38,705 nt of DNA, from NCBI GenBank assembly GCA_002402825.1, contig DHGP01000033.1:82307-121011 (forward strand), in the 5' to 3' direction. Made by a program: the position numbers and the translations under genes. The notes under the pieces are model-generated. The model saw nothing but the letters and a program-made list of their open reading frames with translations. It did not search any database and was not told where the DNA came from. The stretch comes from Firmicutes bacterium UBA4795. Lineage in GTDB: Bacteria; Bacillota; Desulfotomaculia; Desulfotomaculales; Nap2-2B. This document shows, piece after piece, positions 7,227-14,201 of this stretch. Numbering within the stretch: the stretch's first letter is position 1; the number at the start of each line of letters is the position of its first letter.

Positions 7227-8714
7227 TTATTTATCCGGTTTAAGGGGAGAGCTTTTTTTGCTTCCCGGCTTTCTTAAAGGGGCGGGGAAAAGCAAAGGCG
7301 GTCTTTTTTTAACCTGCTTTAATGCCGTACTTTCCTGGCCCAGTGCACTGTGCCGGTAGCCGTAGCTGAAATATAAAATTGCTCCCAGGATAACCCAAAT
7401 AAAAAAACGGGCCCAGGTAAGCGGGGGCAGGTTAACAGCCAGATAAAAAGCTGCTCCTGCCGCCAGCAAAGGGGTTGCCGGGTATCCTGGCAGGCGAAAA
7501 GGCCGGGGAAGGTCGGGCCGGGTACGTCTTAAAATAATTAAACCAATAGAAACGGCAAAAAAGGCTGATAAGGTGCCAATATTGGTCAGTTCAGCCACGA
7601 TATTGATGGGCAGCAAGGCTCCTATTAAAGCTACACCGGTACCAATAAGCAGGCTGTTCCAGAGGGGTGTTTGAAAACGGGGGTGTAACCGTGAAAACAA
7701 AAAGGGCAATAAACCATCACGGCTCATAGCAAAAAAAATCCGGCTTTGCCCGTACATGGTTACCAGCATTACAGAAGTAAGACCAGCTAAAGCACCGGTA
7801 GCAACCAGGGCTGAACCCCAGCGGAGGCCAATAGCGGACAGAGCGGCAGCCATGGGTGAAGCAGTATCGAGGACCTTGTAGCTTACAATTCCGGTAAGAA
7901 CAATCGTAACCAGAATATAAAAAAACGTGGACAAGCCAAGAGACAGAAGGATTCCTAAAGGAAGAGTGCGCTGAGGTCTTTTTACCTCTTCAGCAGCCGT
8001 GGAAACAGCATCAAAGCCAATGAAGGCAAAAAAGATAATGGCCGCCCCGTGGAAAATTCCGGCCACACCAAAGGGAAGAAAGGGTTGCCAGTTGACCGGG
8101 TTAATATGCTTAACGCCCAAAAAAATAAAAAGTAAAATAACCGCTACTTTACCCGCTACTATAATCTTATTTACTGCAGCGCTATGCTGGGTGCCGCTGA
8201 TAATTAAAATTGTTATCAGTCCCGTAATAAAGACAGCGGGCAGATTAAAAATTCCTCCTGCTGCAGGGGAAGCGGTAAAGGCGAGCGGCAGGTTGATTCC
8301 TGCTGATTGCAGCAAGCTGACAAAGTAAGAGCTCCAGCCAATAGATACGGCCCCTGCCGCCACAAGGTACTCCAGGACAAGGTTCCATCCCACCAGCCAG
8401 GCTAAAAGTTCCCCCAGGGAAATATAGGTAAATGTATAAGCACTTCCGGCGACGGGAACGGTTGCCGCTAGTTCCGCATATACAAGGGCGGCTAAACTAC
8501 TGGACAGGCCGGCCACAATAAAAGAGATAATTAAACCTGGTCCGGCGTAACGGGCGGCAGCTACCCCGGTAATAACAAAAATACCAGTGCCGATAATAGC
8601 TCCAAGGCCTAGCGCCGTCAAATCCAAGGGACCGAGTACTTTGCGCAGGCGGTTAGCCCTACCCTCTTTTTTGGCCAAAAGATTATCTACCGGCATAACC
8701 CTAAACGAAGGCAT
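7227..8714 (-). CDS. APC-superfamily amino acid permease
   Basis: A 495-residue inner-membrane amino acid transporter of the APC superfamily, closest in style to the cationic amino acid transporter (CAT)/YfnA branch. Around 12 hydrophobic helices are visible. The family signature GLGAIIGTGIFVITGVAA is at about residues 36-53, with FAFIGFDAVSTAAEEVKRPQ near 225-245. The tail is basic and presumably cytoplasmic. Its position next to an arginine decarboxylase makes arginine or a related amino acid a plausible substrate, but that is inference from context only. It has its own 5' region (8715-8845, AT-rich, SD AAGGGTGA) and is probably transcribed alone. Confidence 0.88.
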   Translation of the reverse strand: MPSFRVMPVDNLLAKKEGRANRLRKVLGPLDLTALGLGAIIGTGIFVITGVAAARYAGPGLIISFIVAGLSSSLAALVYAELAATVPVAGSAYTFTYISLGELLAWLVGWNLVLEYLVAAGAVSIGWSSYFVSLLQSAGINLPLAFTASPAAGGIFNLPAVFITGLITILIISGTQHSAAVNKIIVAGKVAVILLFIFLGVKHINPVNWQPFLPFGVAGIFHGAAIIFFAFIGFDAVSTAAEEVKRPQRTLPLGILLSLGLSTFFYILVTIVLTGIVSYKVLDTASPMAAALSAIGLRWGSALVATGALAGLTSVMLVTMYGQSRIFFAMSRDGLLPFLFSRLHPRFQTPLWNSLLIGTGVALIGALLPINIVAELTNIGTLSAFFAVSIGLIILRRTRPDLPRPFRLPGYPATPLLAAGAAFYLAVNLPPLTWARFFIWVILGAILYFSYGYRHSALGQESTALKQVKKRPPLLFPAPLRKPGSKKSSPLKPDK

Positions 8715-8845
8715 AAAGATTCACCCTTATTTATTTTTCTTAAATAATATTTACCTGGAAAGTAATTTTTATTATTTTTTCTTTTTTTTTAAAACTGGTC
8801 ATGATAAAATAAAAATGCAAAAAAACTGAAAGAGGTTAAAAAATA

Positions 8846-9004
8846 TTGGAAAACGAAAAATTTCAGGAATTGGTACTGCAGCAATTATACACGCTTACCG
8901 AAGGTCAAAAGCAGCTTGTTGAACACCAAAAGCAGCTTGTTGAACGTATTGAATTGATAGAGAAAGGACAAGCCCGGCTTGAGAACCGTCTTGATTCCCC
9001 ATAG
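8846..9004 (+). CDS. Short coiled-coil protein, possibly truncated
   Basis: A TTG behind AAAGAGG opens a 52-residue frame rich in Gln, Glu, Lys and Leu. Heptad-like spacing from about residue 15 to 50 predicts one coiled-coil helix. An internal duplication, EHQKQLVE following EGQKQLVE, comes from a near-perfect 21-bp tandem repeat at about 8906-8946. No domain is recognisable. It may be the N-terminal piece of a longer coiled-coil protein, since the frame ends abruptly in RLDSP. It lies 31 bases upstream of nrdD and could share its transcript. Confidence 0.5.
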   Translation: MENEKFQELVLQQLYTLTEGQKQLVEHQKQLVERIELIEKGQARLENRLDSP

Positions 9005-9035
9005 TTATAGAAATTATTTAAAAGGACGGATTTAC

Positions 9036-11192
9036 ATGGAAATTAATATAAAAAATATCATTAAGCGGGATGGCCGGGTGGTATCTTTTGATCCCGCCCG
9101 GATAGAAAATGCTATCCTGAAGGCCTTTAAAGCCACTGGTGAAGTGAGTAGCCGGCATACTTATTTTACTGATGAGGACGCGGCCCGGGAGGTCACTGAC
9201 GAGGTGTGCACCCGGCTCATTCACCAACGACCGATGACCGGTGACCAACAACCAACCGTGGAGCAAGTACAGGACCTGGTAGAGGAAGCCTTGATGCATA
9301 AGGGTTATTGCAAGACGGCCAAGGCATATATTGTGTACCGCGAACAGCATCGCCAGATGAGAGAGATGAAAAGTTTGGTAAGCATTGACTTAATTGATGT
9401 TTACCTGAATGAGGCCGACTGGCGGACTAAAGAAAACGCCAATACGACGTATTCTATCCAGGCTATGAATAATTACATTGCCGGGACGGTCGCGGCCCAC
9501 TACTGGCTAGAAAAACTTTATTCTTCAGAAATAAAAAACGCTCACCTAAATGGCGATATGCACATTCACGATTTGGACCGTATCAGCAGCTACTGTGTTG
9601 GTTGGGATATAAGAGACTTACTGCAGGAAGGTTTTAAAGGGCAGGACGGACGAATGGAATCCAAGCCCCCGAAGCATTTTCGCAGCGCCCTGGGTCAGAT
9701 AGTTAACTACCTTTACACCTTACAAAACGAAAGTTCGGGAGCCCAGGCTTTGTCTAACGTGGATACCATGCTGGCCCCTTTTATTGCTTACGATGGTTTA
9801 ACTTATCCTGAAGTAAAACAGGCTGTTCAAGAGTGGGTCTTTAATTTAAATGTGCCCACCCGGGCGGCCGGACAGGTTCCATTTACCAACATTACCCTGG
9901 ATTTAAAAGTGCCTCGGTTCATGGCTAATGAGCCGGCGGTAATTGGCGGAAAACCGGCTGCTCCCCTGGGCAGTTTTCAAAAAGAAATAGATATGTTTAA
10001 CCGGGCCTTTGCGGAAGTCTTACTGGAAGGTGATGCTAAGCAAAGAGGATTCACGTTTCCTATTCCTACGTACAACTTGGATCCTCAGCTTAATTTTGAC
10101 CATGAAGTCATCTTAAAAGTATTTGAGGTAGCCGCAAGGTACGGAGCGCCTTATTTTGCTAATTTTTTCAATTCGGAGCTAAGCCCGGAAGATGTAAGAA
10201 GTATGTGCTGCCGGTTGAAGCTGGATACAAGGGAACTGGTAAGGCGCGGTGGCGGGTTATTTGGTTCAAACCCTTTAACCGGGAGTATCGGCGTGGTTAC
10301 CATTAACCTGCCTTTATTAGGGTACCTGGCTAAAGATGAGACTGATTTTTTAAACCGTCTGGCTCACGTGGCCTCTTTAGCTGTTAACTCCTTAGAAATA
10401 AAAAGAAAAATACTGGAGAGGTTAACCACAGACGGTTTGTATCCTTATTCCCGTCATTATTTGCGCGACATAAAGCAGCGGTTTAATAAGTACTGGGCTA
10501 ATCATTTTTCTACTATCGGTGTGTTGGGCGGCAATGAGGCCTGCTTAAATCTTTTTGGCGAGGGCATCGCCTATTCTCGGGGTAAAGAATTTATGATGCA
10601 GGCACTTGGTTTCCTGAGGGATTTTATTGTTAATGTTCAGGAACGGACGGGGAATATGTACAATTTGGAAGCTACCCCGGCGGAAGGTTGTTCCTACCGC
10701 TTGGCCAGGATAGATAAGGCCAAGTACCCTGATATAATTGTGGCTAACGAGGAAGCCTGGAAAAAAGGAGCCCCGCCATATTACACTAACAGCACTATGC
10801 TGCCGGTGAATTACACTGACGATATTTATGAACTGTTAGCTCACCAGGAAGGCTTGCAAACTTTATATACCGGGGGCACAGTAACGCACGTTTTTTTGGG
10901 GGAGAAAAAGCCTGATTATCAGGCTTTAGGCCGTTTGGTTTATAAAATTTTTAAGCAATTTAAAATTCCTTACTTGAGTTTGACGCCCACTTATTCGGTA
11001 TGTCCTTTTCATGGTTATTTTCCAGGAGAAAAATGGATCTGCCCTGAATGTGGAAGCCAGATAGAAGTTTATTCCCGGGTGGTGGGTTACTACCGGCCGG
11101 TGCAGTACTGGAACGACGGCAAAAGAGAGGAGTTTAAAGACCGGAAAGCCTTTCAGGTAAAAGAGACGCTCGTAGGAGAGAGGGAGAAGTAA
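9036..11192 (+). CDS. nrdD: Anaerobic (class III) ribonucleoside-triphosphate reductase
   Basis: A 718-residue oxygen-sensitive glycyl-radical enzyme that makes dNTPs from NTPs under anoxia. An N-terminal ATP-cone (about 1-95, with KRDGRVVSFDPARIENAI) is followed by the ten-stranded barrel, including NGDMHIHDLD. Near the C-terminus are CPFHGYF and CPEC, a zinc-binding arrangement, and the glycyl radical loop RVVGYYRPVQYWNDG with the radical Gly at about 684. I chose the ATG at 9036, with SD AAAGGA, over an upstream in-frame start that overlaps the small coiled-coil gene. nrdG follows 1 base after the stop. Confidence 0.96.
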   Translation: MEINIKNIIKRDGRVVSFDPARIENAILKAFKATGEVSSRHTYFTDEDAAREVTDEVCTRLIHQRPMTGDQQPTVEQVQDLVEEALMHKGYCKTAKAYIVYREQHRQMREMKSLVSIDLIDVYLNEADWRTKENANTTYSIQAMNNYIAGTVAAHYWLEKLYSSEIKNAHLNGDMHIHDLDRISSYCVGWDIRDLLQEGFKGQDGRMESKPPKHFRSALGQIVNYLYTLQNESSGAQALSNVDTMLAPFIAYDGLTYPEVKQAVQEWVFNLNVPTRAAGQVPFTNITLDLKVPRFMANEPAVIGGKPAAPLGSFQKEIDMFNRAFAEVLLEGDAKQRGFTFPIPTYNLDPQLNFDHEVILKVFEVAARYGAPYFANFFNSELSPEDVRSMCCRLKLDTRELVRRGGGLFGSNPLTGSIGVVTINLPLLGYLAKDETDFLNRLAHVASLAVNSLEIKRKILERLTTDGLYPYSRHYLRDIKQRFNKYWANHFSTIGVLGGNEACLNLFGEGIAYSRGKEFMMQALGFLRDFIVNVQERTGNMYNLEATPAEGCSYRLARIDKAKYPDIIVANEEAWKKGAPPYYTNSTMLPVNYTDDIYELLAHQEGLQTLYTGGTVTHVFLGEKKPDYQALGRLVYKIFKQFKIPYLSLTPTYSVCPFHGYFPGEKWICPECGSQIEVYSRVVGYYRPVQYWNDGKREEFKDRKAFQVKETLVGEREK

Positions 11193-11193
11193 T

Positions 11194-11820
11194 TTGCGGG
11201 TTGCCGGGTTAACAAAACTATCCTTAGTTGATTGGCCGGGTAAAGTTTGCGCGGTGGTATTTACCAGGGGTTGTAATTTTCGCTGTCCCTGGTGTTTTAA
11301 TCTTTCCTTGGTAATACCCGAATTGTACACGCCGTTAATTCCGCAAGAAGCGGTATGGGATTATCTTTATGCCCGCCGGTGTTTTTTGGACGGAGTGGTA
11401 ATTACCGGAGGAGAGCCTACCCTTCAAAATAATCTTTTAAATTTTATCCGGCAATTAAAATCCTGGGGTTACCAGGTAAAAGTAGATACAAATGGTTCTC
11501 AGCCCGCTGTGCTGCAAAGAATCCTTGACTGCAAGCCACCGGTGATTGATTGTTTGGCCATTGACCTTAAAGCTCCTTTAGATCCAGATAAATACAATAG
11601 AGCAGCAGGACTTCAGGTAAATATAGAGGATTTAAAACAAAGCTTAAGAGGGGCCGCTCACTCGGCTCGACCGGTATACCTTAGAACTACAATAATTCCA
11701 GAGTTCCATAGTCAAGAGGATATTAAAGAAATAAAAAACATATACCGGAACCTTAAAAAAATAAATCCTCACCTTGTCCAGGTTTTTCAAGAATATCAAC
11801 CGCTTGTATTAAAAAGGTAA
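11194..11820 (+). CDS. nrdG: Anaerobic ribonucleotide reductase activating protein (radical SAM)
   Basis: A 208-residue radical-SAM activase that generates the glycyl radical on NrdD. The cluster-binding motif CNFRCPWC has its cysteines at 27, 31 and 34 (CX3CX2C), followed by the SAM-binding GGEPTLQ. Translation starts at TTG, one base after the nrdD stop and behind AGGAGAGAGGGAG, so the two genes are one coupled operon. Length is usual for the activase of the type with an N-terminal LSLVDWPGK. Confidence 0.93.
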   Translation: MRVAGLTKLSLVDWPGKVCAVVFTRGCNFRCPWCFNLSLVIPELYTPLIPQEAVWDYLYARRCFLDGVVITGGEPTLQNNLLNFIRQLKSWGYQVKVDTNGSQPAVLQRILDCKPPVIDCLAIDLKAPLDPDKYNRAAGLQVNIEDLKQSLRGAAHSARPVYLRTTIIPEFHSQEDIKEIKNIYRNLKKINPHLVQVFQEYQPLVLKR

Positions 11821-11864
11821 CCTAAACTATATAATAAGATTAGATGCCTGGCGGGGTGAAAATA

Positions 11865-12381
11865 TTGTTTAAAAGGCGTAGGCCGGTAAAAACATTTTTA
11901 TTGGGGTTTATACTGCTATTTATTTTTTTAAGTCTCTTTTTTGGGGCAGATTGGTACCTGCGTCCTACTATTTTTAATATTGCAGAATTTAGAGCCACTC
12001 AAATGGCCACTGAAGCCATAAATCAAGCCATACGGCAAAAAGTAAAAGATAATAACTTACAGTATCAGGATTTCGTTCAGGTACATAAAGACAGTCAAGG
12101 GCGTATTGTTTTAATCCAGGCTAATACGGTTAAAACTAACCAGTTGGCTGCAGATGTAACTTTGGCCGTGCAAAGCACCCTTCAAAGATTAACCGGGCAA
12201 ACCTTTTCCATCCCCTTAGGACAGCTTACCGGCACATATTTACTGGCTTCTCGGGGTCCCCGGGTTAAAGTTACCATTATGCCGGTGGGTATGGTTATGG
12301 TAGACGTAGCCGATAAGTTTGAGCAGGCTGGTATTAATCAAACCCATCACTACATCTACCTAGATTTCCAAACTAAGATAC
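11865..12381 (+). pseudogene. yunB: 5' part of yunB (sporulation), interrupted by the prophage
   Basis: An N-terminal membrane anchor (FLLGFILLFIFLSLFF) is followed by typical YunB sequence: IFNIAEFRATQMATEAINQA, IPLGQLTGTYLLASRGP, MPVGMVMVDV and FEQAGINQTHHYIYLDFQTKIR. YunB is a sigma-E-type sporulation protein of about 250 residues. Here the match ends near residue 172 at about 12,380. The C-terminal quarter is missing, and the frame continues by chance into Arg/Gly-rich nonsense to 12,578. Base composition becomes GC-rich at the same point. The TTG at 11865 sits 6 bases behind GGGGTG, so I prefer it to the ATG at 11844. The missing 3' part is expected beyond the far end of the prophage. 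Confidence 0.8.
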
Positions 12382-12711
12382 GAAGGCGAAGATATCACCT
12401 TCCTGGTAGAGGTAAATTGCACCGTCTTGGGCTGGGACGAGGCATATTCGCTTGTTTTATGCGATGCCGGAATGCTTCGGGAGGCAGGCGTCGAGGGTCT
12501 GCCGGAAGAGGCAGAAATGGAGGTGTTTTTCGGCAGCCCCACCTACGGAGAGGGTGCCGTGTGCACCTTCGCCGGTAAGATTGTGCTCGAAAACACCGTT
12601 GTTCTGCGGTGCGGGTATCGTGTCCTCGAAGCGTCTGTTGTCGTTGCCCGTGCAGGTGCGGTCTTCACCACCTGCGATGGCTACGCGAGCGTATTCGAGG
12701 TTGCGGCGTGA
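12364..12711 (+). CDS. Phage ORF cut at its 5' end by the left attachment site
   Basis: A frame different from yunB is open from 12,364 and reads LRYEGEDITFLVEVNC, then GWDEAYSLVLCDAGML and on to an Ala/Val-rich C-terminus ending at 12,711. It has GC-rich codon use like the rest of the prophage, but the only in-frame ATG (12,427) is unmarked by a ribosome site. The coding look begins right where yunB similarity ends. The simplest reading is a phage gene whose start lies on the far end of the integrated prophage and is rejoined on excision. No family recognised. Confidence 0.5.
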   Translation: MSKLRYEGEDITFLVEVNCTVLGWDEAYSLVLCDAGMLREAGVEGLPEEAEMEVFFGSPTYGEGAVCTFAGKIVLENTVVLRCGYRVLEASVVVARAGAVFTTCDGYASVFEVAA

Positions 12712-12727
12712 TCCTCTTCCACCCCGG

Positions 12728-12751
12728 CCTGGGCACGGCGTAAAACTGCCC
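12728..12751 (+). repeat. Intergenic hairpin repeat, copy 1 (GGGCA...TGCCC)
   Basis: A 24-base unit CCTGGGCACGGC-GTAAAACTGCCC that can fold as GGGCA/TGCCC. It recurs at 13901-13924 with one difference. Both copies follow the stop codon of a small cassette gene and precede the ribosome site of the next. Confidence 0.7.
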
Positions 12752-12792
12752 GCCAGAAATCAGCCTGCCCGGCGTAAAGGGCGAAAGGAGGT

Positions 12793-12954
12793 ATGAATAT
12801 GATGGAGAGGTGTATTTCATGCGGACGGATCCTGCCAAGTGAGATGCTCGTTACGAGACTTCTTGGCCGGATCTGTCTCGACTGCGAGGATTTCGAGAGG
12901 ATCGAAGAAGAGATCCTCGCCAGCCAGAAATCTTCCCCACCCGCGCGGGGGTAA
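12793..12954 (+). CDS. Small zinc-ribbon-like phage protein
   Basis: A perfect AAAGGAGGT site leads to an ATG and a 53-residue frame. Two CxxC pairs, CISC (about 7-10) and CLDC (about 28-31), form a treble-clef or zinc-ribbon-like arrangement, followed by an acidic helix EDFERIEEEI. The last codons are encoded by the first arm of a 25-bp hairpin repeat (12939-12963). No family recognised. Small two-CxxC proteins are common in phage accessory cassettes, where they bind nucleic acid or host proteins. A specific role cannot be assigned. Confidence 0.6.
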   Translation: MNMMERCISCGRILPSEMLVTRLLGRICLDCEDFERIEEEILASQKSSPPARG

Positions 12955-12963
12955 TGCGCGGGA
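12939..12963 (+). repeat. 25-bp hairpin repeat, copy 1
   Basis: CCCGCGC and GCGCGGG pair around GGGGGTAAT. The same 25 bases occur at 13635-13659. This copy overlaps the stop codon of the small zinc-ribbon gene, so the repeat is partly coding here and non-coding in its second copy. Confidence 0.85.
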
Positions 12964-12984
12964 AAAAGAAGGAAGGTGAAGAAA

Positions 12985-13212
12985 ATGTCTGAAAGAACCC
13001 ATTGCCCAGCCGATCTCTGGGCCATGCGGTACGAGACCGCTTTCGACCGGGAACAGGAGCGCCTGGAAGAGGCGGCGTACTACACTGGCCGCGACGCTCA
13101 GCGGCTTGAGGCGGCCCGTGAGACTGGCGAAGACCAGATCCTGCGGGTGCGGGATTTGGTCTACGTCATGGTGCGCCCGGACGGGAGCACCTACGAAAAA
13201 AAACGCGATTAA
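12985..13212 (+). CDS. Small charged phage protein
   Basis: A 75-residue protein starting MSERTHCPADLWAM behind AAGGTG. The middle is helical and rich in Glu, Arg and Ala (FDREQERLEEAAYYTGRDAQRLEAA in part), then a short beta-like stretch RVRDLVYVMVRPDG. The stop codon lies in a 10-bp tandem duplication (GCGATTAAAG twice, 13205-13224). No family recognised. It lies between the zinc-ribbon gene and the ring-nuclease-like gene in the same orientation, so it may be a co-expressed accessory factor. Confidence 0.6.
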   Translation: MSERTHCPADLWAMRYETAFDREQERLEEAAYYTGRDAQRLEAARETGEDQILRVRDLVYVMVRPDGSTYEKKRD

Positions 13213-13237
13213 AGGCGATTAAAGGAGGTAAGAAGAA

Positions 13238-13591
13238 ATGAAAAGCGTAAACATCGTCGCAGTTCTCAGCACCACCGTCCTGCCGCTCGACGGGACGTAC
13301 CGGGTACAGACAATTACCCAGCAGACGCCGCACGTATACGAGGCGTTCCTGCGGAAAATCCGGGGGGTGCCGCATTACATCGGCCACCCCGACACGAAAC
13401 AGATTATCGAGGGCCTGGGTGCCGTCCCGGCCCCGCAGAAGCTTTTCCCCGGCCTGGCCGTAGGGGAGCAGGCTGTCTGCTTCCCCATTCAGCAGGGGAA
13501 GTCTACGCGGGCGGTGGACGGGTTTACCTCGCCCCACCAGGATGTTTCGCTTGCGGATCTCCAGATCCGGGTTATCACCCGGCTGGAGTAG
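13238..13591 (+). CDS. DUF1874 / STIV-B116-like protein, putative AcrIII-1 ring nuclease
   Basis: A 117-residue protein behind AAAGGAGG. Its plan matches the STIV B116/DUF1874 family: an N-terminal beta strand (VNIVAVLSTTVLP), GTYRVQTI, the motif HYIGHPDTKQIIEGLG, then KLFPGLAVGEQAVCF and a C-terminal ending VITRLE. In SIRV1 gp29 (AcrIII-1) the His of the corresponding IGHDST motif (His47) is catalytic for cleaving cyclic tetra-adenylate, and here it would be His50. AcrIII-1 disables type III CRISPR signalling. Relatives also occur on bacterial mobile elements (YddF of ICEBs1) and as a cellular enzyme (Crn2). Family call from memory of sequence pattern; activity is inferred. Confidence 0.75.
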   Translation: MKSVNIVAVLSTTVLPLDGTYRVQTITQQTPHVYEAFLRKIRGVPHYIGHPDTKQIIEGLGAVPAPQKLFPGLAVGEQAVCFPIQQGKSTRAVDGFTSPHQDVSLADLQIRVITRLE

Positions 13592-13625
13592 GTTTATCCG
13601 GCCTGGGGAGCAAAGCCGGATAAAC
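13592..13625 (+). repeat. Perfect 11-bp stem hairpin after the ring-nuclease-like gene
   Basis: GTTTATCCGGC (13592-13602) pairs perfectly with GCCGGATAAAC (13615-13625) around a 12-base loop, starting right at the stop codon. There is no T-run, so it may be an mRNA-stabilising 3' stem or a weak terminator rather than a classical intrinsic terminator. A second hairpin (13635-13659) follows. Confidence 0.75.
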
Positions 13626-13634
13626 AACTTCCCT

Positions 13635-13659
13635 ACCCGCGCGGGGGTAATGCGCGGGA
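13635..13659 (+). repeat. 25-bp hairpin repeat, copy 2
   Basis: Identical to 12939-12963 (CCCGCGC, loop GGGGGTAAT, GCGCGGG). It is followed 3 bases later by the AAAGGAGGAG ribosome site of the next gene. Confidence 0.85.
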
Positions 13660-13672
13660 GAAAGGAGGAGAA

Positions 13673-13891
13673 ATGAACCCAGACCTCGCCGAGTTTTTAT
13701 TTTTAAAGGCAAACCACTTACCCCACTGGTATGCGCGGTGGGGAGAGTCGGGATGGACTCGTAGGCGCGGTCCCAAGTTCGATTTTGGGATTGGCCGCAT
13801 CTACGAGCGGGAGTTGGACGATGGTACTATCCTCAGGATCGTCCAGCGCGGAAGCGCCGACCGAGATTACGTTGTCGTTTCGCCACGCTAG
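13673..13891 (+). CDS. Small phage protein of unknown function
   Basis: A 72-residue frame with a strong AAAGGAGGAG site 7 bases upstream of the ATG. It is rich in aromatic and charged residues (LPHWYARWGESGW, RRRGPKFDFGIG) and ends in a beta-hairpin-like ELDDGTILRIVQRGSADRDYVVVSP. No Cys, no membrane segment, no family recognised. It follows the ring-nuclease-like gene in the same orientation, separated by two hairpins, and could be another counter-defence or accessory protein. Confidence 0.6.
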   Translation: MNPDLAEFLFLKANHLPHWYARWGESGWTRRRGPKFDFGIGRIYERELDDGTILRIVQRGSADRDYVVVSPR

Positions 13892-13900
13892 CTTCCCCGC

Positions 13901-13924
13901 CCTGGGCACGGCATAAAACTGCCC
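13901..13924 (+). repeat. Intergenic hairpin repeat, copy 2, with T-run
   Basis: Second copy of the 24-base unit at 12728-12751 with one base changed. Here GGGCA/TGCCC is followed at once by TTTTTA, so this copy could act as a weak terminator inside the cassette. Confidence 0.65.
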
Positions 13925-13952
13925 TTTTTAATTCCACCGAAAGGAGGAAAGA

Positions 13953-14201
13953 ATGATGAAAACAATTGCGGCAGAACTTGCCGCAGAGTACAGAAAAAGC
14001 GGACAATGGGTCGTCGCCGCTGCGGAGACACTGCGGCGCGAGCCAGATCTCGACTTTAAAGAGCTAGCCGCCGCTTTTGCCGCTCTTGCCGATGCTATTC
14101 CCGGCGAGAAGAAGCGGCTGCGGAAAATTGCAAAGTTCTTTGCCACGCCGCCGACAGAAGAGTGGCGGCAGTGGTTCATCGAGGAGGTCCCGCCGTGGTG
14201 A
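13953..14201 (+). CDS. Small helical phage protein
   Basis: An 82-residue protein with AAAGGAGG 5 bases before the ATG. It is almost all helix: TIAAELAAEYRKSGQWVVAA, then LDFKELAAAFAALADAI, GEKKRLRKIAKFF, and an aromatic-acidic tail EWRQWFIEEVPPW. No family recognised. The stop codon overlaps the GTG start region of the tyrosine recombinase, and the recombinase ribosome site lies in its last codons, so the two are translationally coupled. That coupling suggests a role linked to recombination, for example a small accessory factor, but this is inference. Confidence 0.6.
   Translation: MMKTIAAELAAEYRKSGQWVVAAAETLRREPDLDFKELAAAFAALADAIPGEKKRLRKIAKFFATPPTEEWRQWFIEEVPPW

Noticed and set aside
12382..12578. 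Continuation of the yunB frame to 12,578
   Set aside because: Past codon 172 the translation is Arg/Gly-rich and unlike YunB; it is the chance extension of the host frame into phage DNA that codes in another frame.
12728..13924. CRISPR array in the left cassette
   Set aside because: Only two copies each of two different repeats, unevenly spaced, with genes between them.
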